DNA from: Mimachlamys varia
Taxonomy: Eukaryota; Mollusca; Bivalvia; Pectinida; Pectinidae
Length of the DNA stretch: 64,000 bases
Reading direction: 5' to 3'
NCBI GenBank assembly: GCA_947623455.1
Contig: OX392532.1
Coordinates: forward strand, 49,107,058 to 49,171,057
Under the pieces are notes generated by a model that saw only the letters and a program-made list of their open reading frames with translations, made no database searches and was not told where the DNA came from. Numbering within the stretch: the stretch's first letter is position 1; every line of letters starts with the position of its first letter. Both the position numbers and the translations under genes were made by a program. Positions 49,673 to 61,942 of the stretch are shown in pieces.

Positions 49673-51688
49673 TTAAATACAGTTTTATCAAACAATTGCC
49701 ACCCAAATTTCCAATTCCATCACCATACATTTGTTGTGTAAATCATTCTAGACTTTTAACTCGAAGATTTGCTAATGTTTTCTTTCCTCAACCGTGAGAA
49801 TTACACACCAGTCTTATCCTTTTATTACATGTCACCATGTTTAAATCCTATACATATCGGAAATGCACAGTTCTTTCTGAATGGTTTCCGATTTTGTGTC
49901 ATGGGTGGATTAAGGCATAAATCAATAAATGGTGAAGCATACACATCGGCATTTATTTCGTAAACCTTGTGTAGCGTATATAGGGTAAAATAAGATTGAT
50001 GGGTTTTAGTTTTGTCTTGTAATGTTTTTTTGTTTTTCTTTGTTTGCTTATTTCATTTGTTTTTTGAGGATTCATCTAGCTATGACGTACAATGTATTGA
50101 CTTCAACATGCAATAGAACATAAAAACAATAATTACAATGAAACCACATTACATGTACAAAGTTGTGGCAATGTTTTCATGGAAAACCTACCCTTTGATC
50201 AGTTAGGTCAAAACAATATTCAATGAACATTTTGAAAATAACTCTAATAAAATCCATTTCCTTTCAACTTCATTATACTCATTGCAAGTTTCTCAAAGAA
50301 GATATGGACATTAATATTATGTTTAGTCACTGAACTTATCCTCCCAAACAATTTTCACCCAAATATTTACTCAAATCACCATGTATTTGTTATGTAAATC
50401 ATTCTAGGCTTATAACACCATGTCATGCTTGTGCTGTTTTTCCTTGACCATGGAAATCAAACACCAGTCTTAACCTTTGATTGAAGTTAAATTCTCCACA
50501 TATCGAAAACGTATCGTTTATTTCCAAATGGTTTTGTTTTTGGTGTCATGGATGGTTTAAGAAATAAATCGATACATGGTAAACATACACCTCGGTATTT
50601 ATTTTGTAAACATTGTGAGCGTATATAGGTTAAAGTGCGATTTTTGTTTTTTCGTTCTGTCTTGTTTTATTATTTTGTTATCTCTGTTTCTTGGTTTGTT
50701 TTGTTTTTCAAAGAACTGTCGAGCATGTGACATATCAAAAGGACAAAGAAATAGATAACGAAAGCAGTAATAACAATGAAACCACAAAACAAAGTTTTGG
50801 CAATGATTGCATAGACAACTTACCCTTTGATCAGTAAGGTCAAATCAAAATTCAGTGAACACTTTGAAAATCACTGTAATAAAATCCATTTCGATTCAAC
50901 CTCATCATACTCATTGCAAAGTTCCTTAAAGAAGATATTGACATCAATATTTATATTAGGTCACTGAAGCTATACTTTGTTCATCAACATAGATAAGTGC
51001 CAAAATATGTTGTGGCTCCTTAAAATGTAAAATTACTTTGTAGTTTTTATGTGCTGATAATCGTCCCCGTAACACCAAAATGTTTATTAAATTGAATTGA
51101 ATGAAGTTGCTAAGCAAACGAATGATAAATTTGCTTCACTCCTCTAAGAACTAGACTAATATTTCAGGAGCAGTACATTGCATGTGCCTGAGTTTAGTAT
51201 GTACTGTTATAATAAAGCCTCATTTAAACTGAATCAAAATATTCATTGAGATATTGTATTTGACTTTTCTTAAGATCTCCTTTTAGAAATACGTTTTGAT
51301 GAAACAACAGCATTTCGTATCAAAACTGTTTTGTTTTTGATCTTCTTATTTTTCTTGATTGCAAATGGTTAACCGTTTAGAGTGAAAAAGAACATTTAAA
51401 ATCAATTAATAAAATTTTGTACAGATGATTCATAGATGAAAAATGCTGAAAAGTGTAAATCCAAACAAAATGAAAGTTTAGTCAACCTTAACACATTGCA
51501 CATTGTCCATGGTTCTTTTTCAACAATGGAATCTCCATGCTTTCACCCAGTTGATAACTGTTCCGTCTTATCTCTTTGCAGTTCAAAAACTTCTATATAC
51601 AATTTGTTCAAGATGTAATAGCTATTCAAGCTTGCAAACATTTGTATATTCAAATTGTATTTCTTTATTTCATATTTTTATTCTACAG

Positions 51689-51691
51689 TGG
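51689..51691 (+). other. Candidate 3-nt micro-exon TGG
   Basis: Acceptor TTTTTATTCTACAG and donor GTAAGTACAG from 51692. The codon would be Trp. Confidence 0.35.
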
Positions 51692-51872
51692 GTAAGTACA
51701 GTTTTATCAAACAATGTTCAAACTTTCCCCTCAAATCACCCTACATTTGTTGTGTAAATCATTCTAGACTTTTAACTAGAACACTTGCTAATGCTGTCTT
51801 TCCTTAATCGTGAGAATTACACACCAGTCTTATCCTTTTATTACATGTCACCATGTTTAAATCCTATACATA

Positions 51873-51957
51873 TATTAACTACATCTATCAATATAAAAAG
51901 GTATTATACTTGATTTTCGCTTCAAGTTTTGCCGAAAGTTACGTATATTGGGCCTTT
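51873..51957. mobile_element. Right-end fragment of the AAAGGCCCAATA TIR element
   Basis: Only the last 85 bp or so, ending TATATTGGGCCTTT, remain, joined to array sequence on the left. This is a recombination or deletion junction, not a complete element. Confidence 0.75.
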
Positions 51958-53127
51958 AAGAAGATATGTTATGTTAAGTCACTGAAGCTATCCTTCCAAA
52001 CAATTCACCCAAATATCCACTCCATCACCATGTATTTGATATCTAAATCATTCTAGGCTTATAACACGATGACATGTGTTTCCTTAACCATGGAATTTAT
52101 ACACCACTATTAACCTTTGATTAAAGCTTACAATTTCTTACCAAGTTTAAATCCTCCACATATCGAAAACGCATCGTTTATTTTTTTTTTTTTTTGGTGT
52201 CATGGATTGTTTAAGAAATTAAATCGATACATGGCATACAGACACTTTGGCATTTATTTCGTAAACATTGTGTAGCGTATATAGGGTAACATGCGAGTTT
52301 TTATTTTCGTTTTGTGTTGTTTTATTATTTTGTTATCTTTGTTTATTGGTTTGTTTCGATTTTCACAAAACAAAGCTTTGGCAATGTTTTCATAGAAAAC
52401 CTACACTTTGATCAGTTAGGTCAAATCAAAATTCGGTGAACACTTTGAAAATCACTGTAATAAATTCATTTCCTTTCAACATCATCATACTCATTGCAAG
52501 TTTCTCAAACAGATATGGACATCCATATTATGTTAAGCTACTGAAGTTATTCTTTGTTAACCAACATAGAATAATGCCAAATGATTTGGTCCTTGATAAG
52601 AACAGTACATTGCATGTGCCTGAGTTTACTATATTGTTATAATAATTCCGCATCTAAACTGAGTCATAGTTTTTATTAAGGAGATTGTACCTGACGTTTG
52701 TTTAAATCTGAGAAATTTGAGAAATACATTTTGATGATGCAACATCAATACATATTAAAACTATTTTGTTCTTGTTCTCCATATTCTGCTCAATTGCAAC
52801 TCTTTAAACATTTAGAGCGAAAACAACATTTAAAATCAATTATTGTTCACTTGTACATGTCAGATGAGTTATAGATAAATAAAATGTGTAAATCCAAACG
52901 AGATGAAATGTATTCAGCCTAAACACGTTATCGTTATCTATGGTTTTTTAACAATATAGTCTTCATCTTTTGAAACAGTTGATAACCGTACCGCCATATC
53001 GCGTTGCACTTCGAAATATTCTTAATATACAATTTATTCTAGATGCAATAGTTATTTAACGTTGCAAACATTTGCATATTCATATTAACTTTCTTTTTTA
53101 ATTTGTTTTTTTATTTGCATTCTACAG

Positions 53128-53163
53128 TGGGTTTTGCCGAAAGTTACGTATATTGGGCCTTTA
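53128..53163 (+). repeat. Chimeric junction: module acceptor fused to TIR-element end
   Basis: ATTCTACAG-TGG is followed by GTTTTGCCGAAAG, the right end of the TIR element, instead of GTAAGTACAG. The donor GT dinucleotide remains by chance but its consensus is lost. Confidence 0.75.
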
Positions 53164-53348
53164 AGAAGATGTTGACATCCATATTATGTTAAGTCACTGA
53201 AGCTATCTTCCAAACAATTAACCCAAATATCCACTCCATCACCATGTATTTGATATGTAAATTATTCTAGGTTTATAACACGATGACATGCTTGTGTTGT
53301 TTTTCCGTAACCATGGAAATTATACATCACTCTTTTTGCATTCTACAG

Positions 53349-53351
53349 AGG
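53349..53351 (+). other. Decayed module, triplet AGG, donor lost
   Basis: The acceptor TTTTTGCATTCTACAG is intact; the donor reads TTAAGT. Unit upstream is shortened by a fusion TACATCACTC-TTTTTGCATT. Confidence 0.3.
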
Positions 53352-54587
53352 TTAAGTACAGTTTTATCAAACAATTCTCACCATTTCCACTCAAATCATC
53401 AAATATGGGTTGTGAAAATCATTCTAGAACTTTAACTTGATGATTTGCTAGTTTTGTGCTTCCTCACCCATTGAAATAACACACTAGTCATCACATTTGA
53501 TTATAGGTCACCATTCCTAACCTATTTTGAATCCTTCATATATCGAAAATGCATCGTTTATTTCTTAATGGTTTCGATTTTGGTGTCATGGGTAGTTTAA
53601 GACATATATCGATAAATGGTAAAGCTTACTCGTCGGCATTCATTTCGTAAACCTTTTGTATCGTATATAGGGTAAAACGTCATTCTTGTCTTGCAATCGT
53701 TTTTTCTTGTTTTGTTTCAGTTTTATTATTATCAGTATTATTTTTTATTATTTTTGGTTTATTTGATTTATTTATTTTTTTAAACTTACAATCTAGCCTT
53801 TGACAAATCATGGACCATGAAATAGAAAATAAAAACAGTAATAACAATGACACCACAATTCAAAGTTTTACAAATGTTTTATGGAAAAATTCACTTTGAT
53901 CGGTTATGTTAAACCTTAATTCAGTGAACAGTTTAGAAATCACTATTATAAAATCCTTTTATTGTCAACCTCATCATACTCACTGCAAGTGTTGCAAAGA
54001 GGAAATGGACATCAGCATTTATGTTAAGTTACTGACGTTATCCTTTGTTCATCGACAAAGAATAATGACAAATGATGTGGCCCCCTAATAAAAGCAGAAT
54101 TACTTTGTATTTGTCCCGAAAATATTACCAATATGCTATCTAAATTGAATTGAATAAAGTTGCTCAGCGAGCAAATTTATAATTCGATTCACTCAAAGAA
54201 CTACACTCATATCTCAGGAACAGTATATTGCATATGCCTTAGGTTTGTATTTAGTGTTATGATAAAACCGTTTTTCAACAGAATCATCATTTTCAATAAT
54301 GAAATCGTATTTGGCCTGAGCATCAATCTCATTTGAGAAATGCATTTTGATGATACAATGATACAATTTTCACAACAAATCTACCTTATTCTTGTTCTGC
54401 TTATTCTGTTATTCTGTTCTATTTATTAAACAATAGAGTCTTCATAATTTGATATCATTAACGTCTGATTTTGTTGCACTTCAACACATTCTTAATATGC
54501 AATGTGTTCTATATGCAATAGTTATTTAAGGTTGCAGCATATGCTTATTCATACTAACTTTCTTTATTTCATTTTTGCATTCTGCAG

Positions 54588-54590
54588 AGG
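54588..54590 (+). other. Candidate 3-nt micro-exon AGG
   Basis: Acceptor TTTTTGCATTCTGCAG and donor GTAAGTACAG from 54591. The codon would be Arg. Confidence 0.35.
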
Positions 54591-55971
54591 GTAAGTACAG
54601 TTTTATCCAACAATTGTCACCCATGTTTCCATTCCAATCACCATACATTTCTTGTGTACTTTATTGTTGTCGGTTTAGGCGATGGCTTGCACGTGTTGTA
54701 GAAAAAAATGAAATCACATACCAGTCTTAACCTTTGATTATATATCATCATTTCTAACCAAGTTTAAATCCTCTGAAATTTCACTTTTCGGAAATATGTC
54801 GCTTATTTCTCAAGGGTTTTCTTTTTGGATTCAAAGGTGGTATAAGTCATAAATAGATGATTGGTAAAGCATTCAGTTCGGCATTTAATATCGTATTTAG
54901 GGTAAAATGCTATTATTATTTTCGTTTTTCATGTTCTGGATTGTTTTATATTTTTTTCTTTTTTTTTTTTCTTATTGATTTGTTTTGATAACATGTGACA
55001 TATAAAATGGACCAAGAACTAGAAAAGGAAATAACATTGAAAAAACATTACAAAGTTTAGGCAATTTTTTTATGGAAAACCGATACTTTTATCAGTTGGT
55101 TCAAAACAAAATTCAGTGAACACTTTGAAAATCACTCTAATAAAATCCACTTCCTCTCAACTTCATCATACTCATTGCAGGTTTCTTTAAGAAGATATTG
55201 ACATTCATATTATGTTAAGTCACTGAAGCTAATCCTTCCAAACAATTCACCCAAATATCCACTCCATCACCATGTATTTGATATGTAAATCATTCTAGGC
55301 TTATAACACGATGACATGCTTGTGTTTTGTTTCCGTAACCATGGAAATGATACACCACTCTTAACCTTTGATTACAGGTTACCATTTCTGTCCAAGTTTA
55401 AATCCTCCACATATCGAAAACGCATCGTGTATGTCTTATCGGTTTTGTTTTTGGTGACATGGATGGATTAAGAAGTAAATCGATATTTATTTTTAAACTG
55501 GGTCATCATTTCATTAAGGAGATTGTATTTGACCTTTGTTTAAATTTCATTTGAGAATTACATTTTGATGATACAACAGCATTTTATATAAAAACAAATA
55601 GTTTACTGCCGAGTCTGCTTAATTACAACTGTTTAATCATGTAGAGTGTAAATAGCATTTAAAACCAATTTATGCTCACTTGTACATATCAGATGATTCA
55701 TACATTATACAAACTGCATAAAGGTGTAAATCCAAGCAAAATTAAAATTTAGTCAACTTTAACACATTGCGCATGAGCAATGGGTTTTTTCTAACGACAA
55801 AGTCTTTATCCTTTCACACAATTGATTATCGTACATCAGCTGTGATGATTCCGTTGCACTTCAAAACATTCTTAATAAACAATTTGTTCCTGGTGCAATA
55901 TTTTGTTTATGGTTGAAAAGATTTCCTGATTCATATTATTTTGATTTGTTTCGTTTTTTTACATTCTATAG

Positions 55972-55974
55972 TCG
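55972..55974 (+). other. Candidate 3-nt micro-exon TCG
   Basis: Acceptor TTTTTTTACATTCTATAG and donor GTAAATACAG from 55975. The codon would be Ser. Confidence 0.3.
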
Positions 55975-56967
55975 GTAAATACAGTTTTATCAAACAATTG
56001 TCATCCAAATTTTCCAATTCCATCACCATACATTGTTGTGTAAATCATTCTAGACTTTTAACTAGAAGACTTGCTAATGTTGTCTTTCCTCAACCATGGG
56101 GATTACACACCGATCTTATCTTTTTATTACATGTCACCATGTTTAAATCATATACATATCGCAAATGCACAGTTCTTTCTGAATGGTTTCCGATTTTGTG
56201 TCATGGGTGGACTAAGACATACATCGATAAATGGTAAAGTATACATTTCGGCATTTATTTCGTATTTGGGGTAATATGCTATTATTTTCGTTTTTCTTGC
56301 TCTGGTTTGTTTTATATTTGGTTTTTTTTTTTGTTTTTTTATTGGTTTGTTTTGATTTTCATAGAACAAACAAACATGTGACATATCAAATGGATCAAGA
56401 ACTAGAAAAGGAAATAACAATGAAACAACATTACAAAGTTTAGGCAATGTTTTTATGGAAAACCGATACTTTGATCAGTTGGTTCAAAACAAAGTTCAGT
56501 GAACACTTTGAAAATCACTCTAATAGAATCCACTTCCTCTCAACTTCATCATACTCATTGCAGGTTTCTTTAAGAAGATATTGACATCCATATTATGCTA
56601 AGTCACTTAAGCTATCCTTCCAAACAATTCACCCAAATATCCACTTCATCACCATGTATTTGATATGTAAATGATTCTAGGCTTATAAGACGATGACATG
56701 CTTCAACATTGAATAGAACATAAAAACAATAATTACAATGAAACCACAATACATATACAAAGTTGTGGCAATGTTTTCATGGAAAACCAACCCTTTCATC
56801 AGTTAAGTCAAAACAATATTCAATGAACATTTTGAAAATAACTCTTATAAAATCCATTTCTTTTCAATTTCATCATACTCATTGCAGGTTTTTTTAAAGG
56901 CCCAATACGTAACTTCAGGAAATTTTTCGTGATTCGGAAAAATTCTGAAAAAAAATCCTGTTGATAA

Positions 56968-58439
56968 GGCCATACCAATTTGATTTATTGTTCGTCGGAT
57001 TTACCGCTCCTGTTTTGGAAAAATAAAATAAAAGTGAAAGTAAAATTTTAGCGTCAATGAAAAATGACGAATCTGGATATATTTTACAATGGTTCAAATT
57101 TTAGAAAACGCCATATACGATCATTGGAATGTTTGAAATGAAGGTAAAAATGGTATTTTAAGCGGGTTTTTTTCGGCAGCAACACGAGGGAAATGCGCGA
57201 CGAGGCTTTTTCACTTGTGAAGAAAACTGAGAATGTGTCAACATTGCTTTCTTATCTTGTTGATTACTACATAAATCGGTCGCCATAATGTATTGCAGAT
57301 ACCGCAATAGATAATTTATCGTTCCAAAATCTCTTGATCAAATAAACAAAATACGGAACTCAAGCGGTCTCACTAAAAAGCGACTTCAAGAAAATATCTT
57401 TTAAAATCCTGAATTAAGTAAGCAACATCAGAAGATATGTTGTTAATACAAATGTACGACTATAACAACACCTCTTTATTGAATTTCAAATCGATATTCT
57501 TCTCAAGCAATCGACCCAATTTGGCAGACATCAATGTCATTTCATCAGTCTTATTTTAGTAGAATAGGCCTAATGTTGATAGTTAAAAAACGTTTTTGTT
57601 ATTCATATTTAGAAATATCTATGTAGGTATTCAAACTCTCTTCCAGATGCCGTAGTTACTTAGTCATCAGTAGTCAGAACATTTAAATCCCGAATAGATG
57701 AACACTGGGTTCATGATGCTTATTCAACACCGAGATAAACAATAATGAACTTATTCATATATGGGACGTCAGCTTATGAACTGATATTAATCTTTCTGAT
57801 TTGGATATATAGTACACAAATAATGCTATCTGTTTGTGCAACTCAAAGGTTATGTCAGCAAAACACCTAGTGTCATACATCTAGCCTTCAGGGTTTGTTT
57901 TATATAGCGCTACATCATACCACGGACTTAGATTAGAATATCTAAGTCCGTGATCATACATTATTTAGTCATCATTAATTTATATCAATTCGATAATATA
58001 TGTATTCTGCATGAATAGAAGCATCTTAATACCTACAAGAAAAAAATGTGGTTGCTAAAAGGTGTTTCCAGCGGCTTTGGTTCAATCACTAAACTTGAAT
58101 GAATGACCTTGGGTCTTCTATTAAGAAGGTAATTCAAGAAAGCTTTTCTCTCAAATGCTGTTTTATTGCACAGCATTATGCAAGTAGTTTGTACCATGGA
58201 AATTATTTTTTAAAAAACCGCTACCACAGTTTAAATACGTGTACAATTGGGTGATACATTATATTAATAGTCAAACAATTGCAAGTACATTTCTATTTTG
58301 ACATTTAGTTTTTTGAAAACTACCGCTCGCTCGAAATTTTAGGAATTCAATTTTTTTGTAAAAACAAAAAAATTGCGTCCGCTCGCTCCAGTTTTGAAAT
58401 ATCATTTTCCGAAGAACAATAAAACAAACTGGTATGGCC
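56968..58439. mobile_element. Nested TIR element with TAA target duplication
   Basis: Ends are GGCCATACCAATTTGATTTA and the inverse TAAAACAAACTGGTATGGCC, an imperfect terminal inverted repeat of about 30 bp. TAA flanks both sides (56965-56967 and 58440-58442), and other family copies read GTTGATAACCATGC uninterrupted at this point. A 3-bp TAA duplication fits the PIF/Harbinger superfamily. 1,472 bp with no transposase, so non-autonomous. Confidence 0.75.
57921..57952. repeat. Perfect hairpin, 13-bp arms and 6-base loop
   Basis: CACGGACTTAGAT, loop TAGAAT, ATCTAAGTCCGTG, inside the nested element. Confidence 0.95.
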
Positions 58440-59090
58440 TAACCATGCAAAAATAAGCCTCAAACGAAGTAAACCTGAGTGGTAACTAAGAAGAAACTCT
58501 TGACAAAAAAATCAGAAGAATTGAAAATAATTCAGATAGGGCCCACAGTAACAACGCGCCGAAGTTAGAAGACAAATCCAGTTGATAACCATGTAAAATT
58601 GAGCCTCAAACGAGTAAACCTGAGCAGTAACTATCAAGAAACTCTTGACAGAAAAATCCAAAGAATTGAAAACAATTTAGATGCGGCCTACTTCAACAAC
58701 AAGCCGAAGTTAGAAGACAGTTCAAAATTGACGCGGGTTTACAAATACCGAGTTTCAACTGCTGCTGTACCGGTAACAGCGTAAGAATTGTTGTTGAATA
58801 TTGCCGATATCAGTTAATCTTAACTAAATCTATAAATATAAAAAAAGTTATTATACTTGATTTTCGCTTCAAGTTTTGCCGAAAGTTACGTATATTGGGC
58901 CTTTAAGAAGATGTTGACATCCATATTATGTTAAGTCACTGAAGCTATCTTCCAAACAATTAACCCAAATATCCACTCCATCACCATGTATTTGATATGT
59001 AAATTATTCTAGGTTTATAACACGATGACATGCTTGTGTTGTTTTTCCGTAACCATGGAAATTATACATCACTCTTTTTGCATTCTACAG

Positions 59091-59093
59091 AGG
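59091..59093 (+). other. Decayed module, triplet AGG, donor lost
   Basis: Acceptor TTTTTGCATTCTACAG intact; donor reads TTAAGT. Shares both the donor mutation and the upstream fusion with 53349, so one is a duplicate of the other. Confidence 0.3.
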
Positions 59094-60325
59094 TTAAGTA
59101 CAGTTTTATCAAACAATTCTCAACATTTCCACTCAGATCACCAAATATGTGTTGTGCAAATCATTCTAGACTTTTAGCTTGATGATTTGCTAGTTTTGTG
59201 TTTCCTCAATCATTGAAATAACACACTAGTCTTAACCTTTGATTATATGTCACCATTCCTAACCTATTTTGAATCCTTCATATATCGCAAAAACATCCTT
59301 TATGTCTTAATGGTTTCGGTTAAGGTGTCATGGGTAGTTTAATACATATATCGATAAATGGTAAAGCTTACACGTCGGCATTCATTTCGTAAACCTTTTG
59401 TAGCGTATATGGGTAAAATGCCATTCTTGTCTTGCAATCGTTTTTATTTTTTTTTCCTGTTTTGTTTTAGTTTCATTATTATTATTTTTCATTTATTTAT
59501 TGATTTATTTTATTGATTTATTATTATTTTTTCAACAAACAATCTAGCCTATGACAAATCATTGACAATGAAATAGAAAATAAAAACGGTAATAACAATG
59601 ACACCACAGTGTTTTCATGGAAAAATGTAACTTTGATCGGTTATGTTAAAACTTAATTAAGTGAACAGTTTAGAAATCACTCTTATAAAATCCTTTTTCT
59701 GTCAACCTCATTATACTTACTGCAAGATTTGCAAAGAAGAAATGGACATCAATATTTATGTTAAGTTACTGAAGTTATCCTTAGTTCATCAACAAAGTAT
59801 GATGACAAATGATGTGGCCCCCTTATAAAAGCAGAATTACTTTGTATTTATTAAGTCCAGATAATATCACCAATATGCTGTCTAAATTGAATGAAGTGGC
59901 TTAACAAGCGAATTATGAATTTGATTCACGCTAAGAACTACACTCAAATATCAGGACTAGTACATTGCATATGCCTTAGTTTAGTAGCTAGTGTTATGAT
60001 AAAACTGTTTTTCAACAGAATCATCATTTTCAATAATGAAATCGTATTTGGCCTGAGCATCAATCTCATTTGAGAAATGCATTTTGATGATACAATGATA
60101 CAATTTTTCACAACAAATCTACCTTATTCTTGTTCTGCTTATTCTGTTATTCTGTTCTGTTTATTAAACAATATAGTCTTCATAATTTGATATCCTTAAC
60201 GTCTGATTTTGTTGCACTTCAAAGCATTCTTAATATGCAATGTGTTCTAGATGCAATAGTTATTTAAGATTGCAACACATGCTTATTCATATTAACTTTC
60301 TTTATTTCATTTTTGCATTCTGCAG

Positions 60326-60328
60326 GGG
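60326..60328 (+). other. Candidate 3-nt micro-exon GGG
   Basis: Acceptor TTTTTGCATTCTGCAG and donor GTAAGTACAG from 60329. The codon would be Gly. Last intact module in the window. Confidence 0.35.
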
Positions 60329-61916
60329 GTAAGTACAGTTTTATCCAACAATTTTCACCCAAGTTTCCATTCCAATCACCATACCTTTCTTGTGTACATC
60401 ATTCTTGTCTGTTTAGGCAATGGCTTGCAAGTGTTGCAGAAAAAAATGAAATTACATACCAGTATTAACTTTTGATATATATCATCGTTTCTAACCAAGT
60501 ATAAATCCTCTGAAATTTCACATTTCGGAAATATGTTGCTTATTACTCATGGGTTTTCTTTATGGACCTATAGGTGGTTTAAGTCATGGTAGATGATTGG
60601 TAAAGCATACAGTTCGGCATTTATATCGCATTTAGGGTAAAATGCTATTATTATTTTCGTTTTTCTTGTTCTGGTTTGTTTTATATTGTTTTCTTTGCTT
60701 ATTGATTTGTTTTGATTTGCAAAGAACAAACAAACATGTGACATATCAAATGGACCAAGAGCTCGAAAAGAAAATAACAATGAAACAACATTACAAAGTT
60801 TAGGCAATGCTTTTTTATGGAAAACCGATACTTTGATGATAAGTTGGTTCGAAACACAATTCAGTGAACAACTTGAAAATAACTATAATAAAATCCACTT
60901 CCTCTCAACTTCATCATACTCATTTCTGGTTTCTTTAAGAAGATATTGACATCCATATTATGTCGAGTCACTAAAGCTATCCTTCCAAACAATTCACCAA
61001 AATATCCCCTCCATCACCATATATTTGTTATGTAAATCATTCCAGGCCTATAACACGATGACATGCTTGTGTTGTGTTTCCGTAACCATGGAAATAACAC
61101 ACCAGTCTTAACCTTTGATTAAAGGTTACCATTTCTTACCAAGTTAAATCCTCCACATATCGAAAACGCATCGTTTATTTCTTAATGGTTTTGTTTTTGG
61201 TGACAGAGATGGTTTAAGAAATAAATCGATACATGGTGAACATTTATTTTGTAAACAATGTGTAGCTTATTTTGGTTAAAATGCGATTTTTTGGGTTAAT
61301 TTCGTATTGTCTTGCTTTATTAATTTGTTATCTTTGTTTATTAGTTTGTTTCGTTTTTCAAAGAACAATCGAGCATGTGACATATCAAAAGGACAAAGAA
61401 ATAGAAAATAAAAGCAGTAATAGCAATGAAACCACAAAGCAAATTTTGGCAATGTTTTCATAAAAACCCTACATTTTGATCAATTATATCAAAACAAAAT
61501 TCAGTGAACACTTCGAAATCACTTTTATAAAATTCTTTCCTTTCAACATCATCATACGCATTGCAAGTTTCTCAAATAAGATATGGACTCCCATGTTTAT
61601 GTTAAGTCACTAAAGTTATCCTTTGTTAATCAACATATAATAATGCCAAATGAGGATAAGAACATAATTAATTTGTAGTTGTTACGTCCGGATAATCGTC
61701 AACGTAACACAAATATGTCGATTAAATTGAATTGAATGAAGTTACTAAGCATTCGAATTATTAATTTGATTCACTCTTCTAGAAACTACACATATATTTC
61801 AGGAACAGTACATTGTATGTGCCTTAGTTTATGATGTAGTGTTATAATAAAGCCACATTTAAATTGAATCATACTTTTCATTAAGGAGATTGTATTTGAC
61901 CTCTGTTTAAATTTCA

Positions 61917-61942
61917 TTTGAAAAATACTTTTTTAAATACAG
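61917..61942 (+). repeat. Deletion junction, class D2
   Basis: Same fusion as at 27105, 34.8 kb to the left; no module in this unit. Confidence 0.8.

Larger units (their letters stand above)
56896..58904. mobile_element. Long copy of the AAAGGCCCAATA TIR element with nested insertion
   Basis: Left end AAAGGCCCAATACGTAA and right end TTACGTATATTGGGCCTTT. It contains a 1,472-bp nested element and, to the right of it, an internal tandem duplication of about 140 bp (starts near 58442 and 58575, each with AACCATG..GAGCCTCAAACGA/CGAAGTTAGAAGAC). No coding capacity. Confidence 0.8.
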
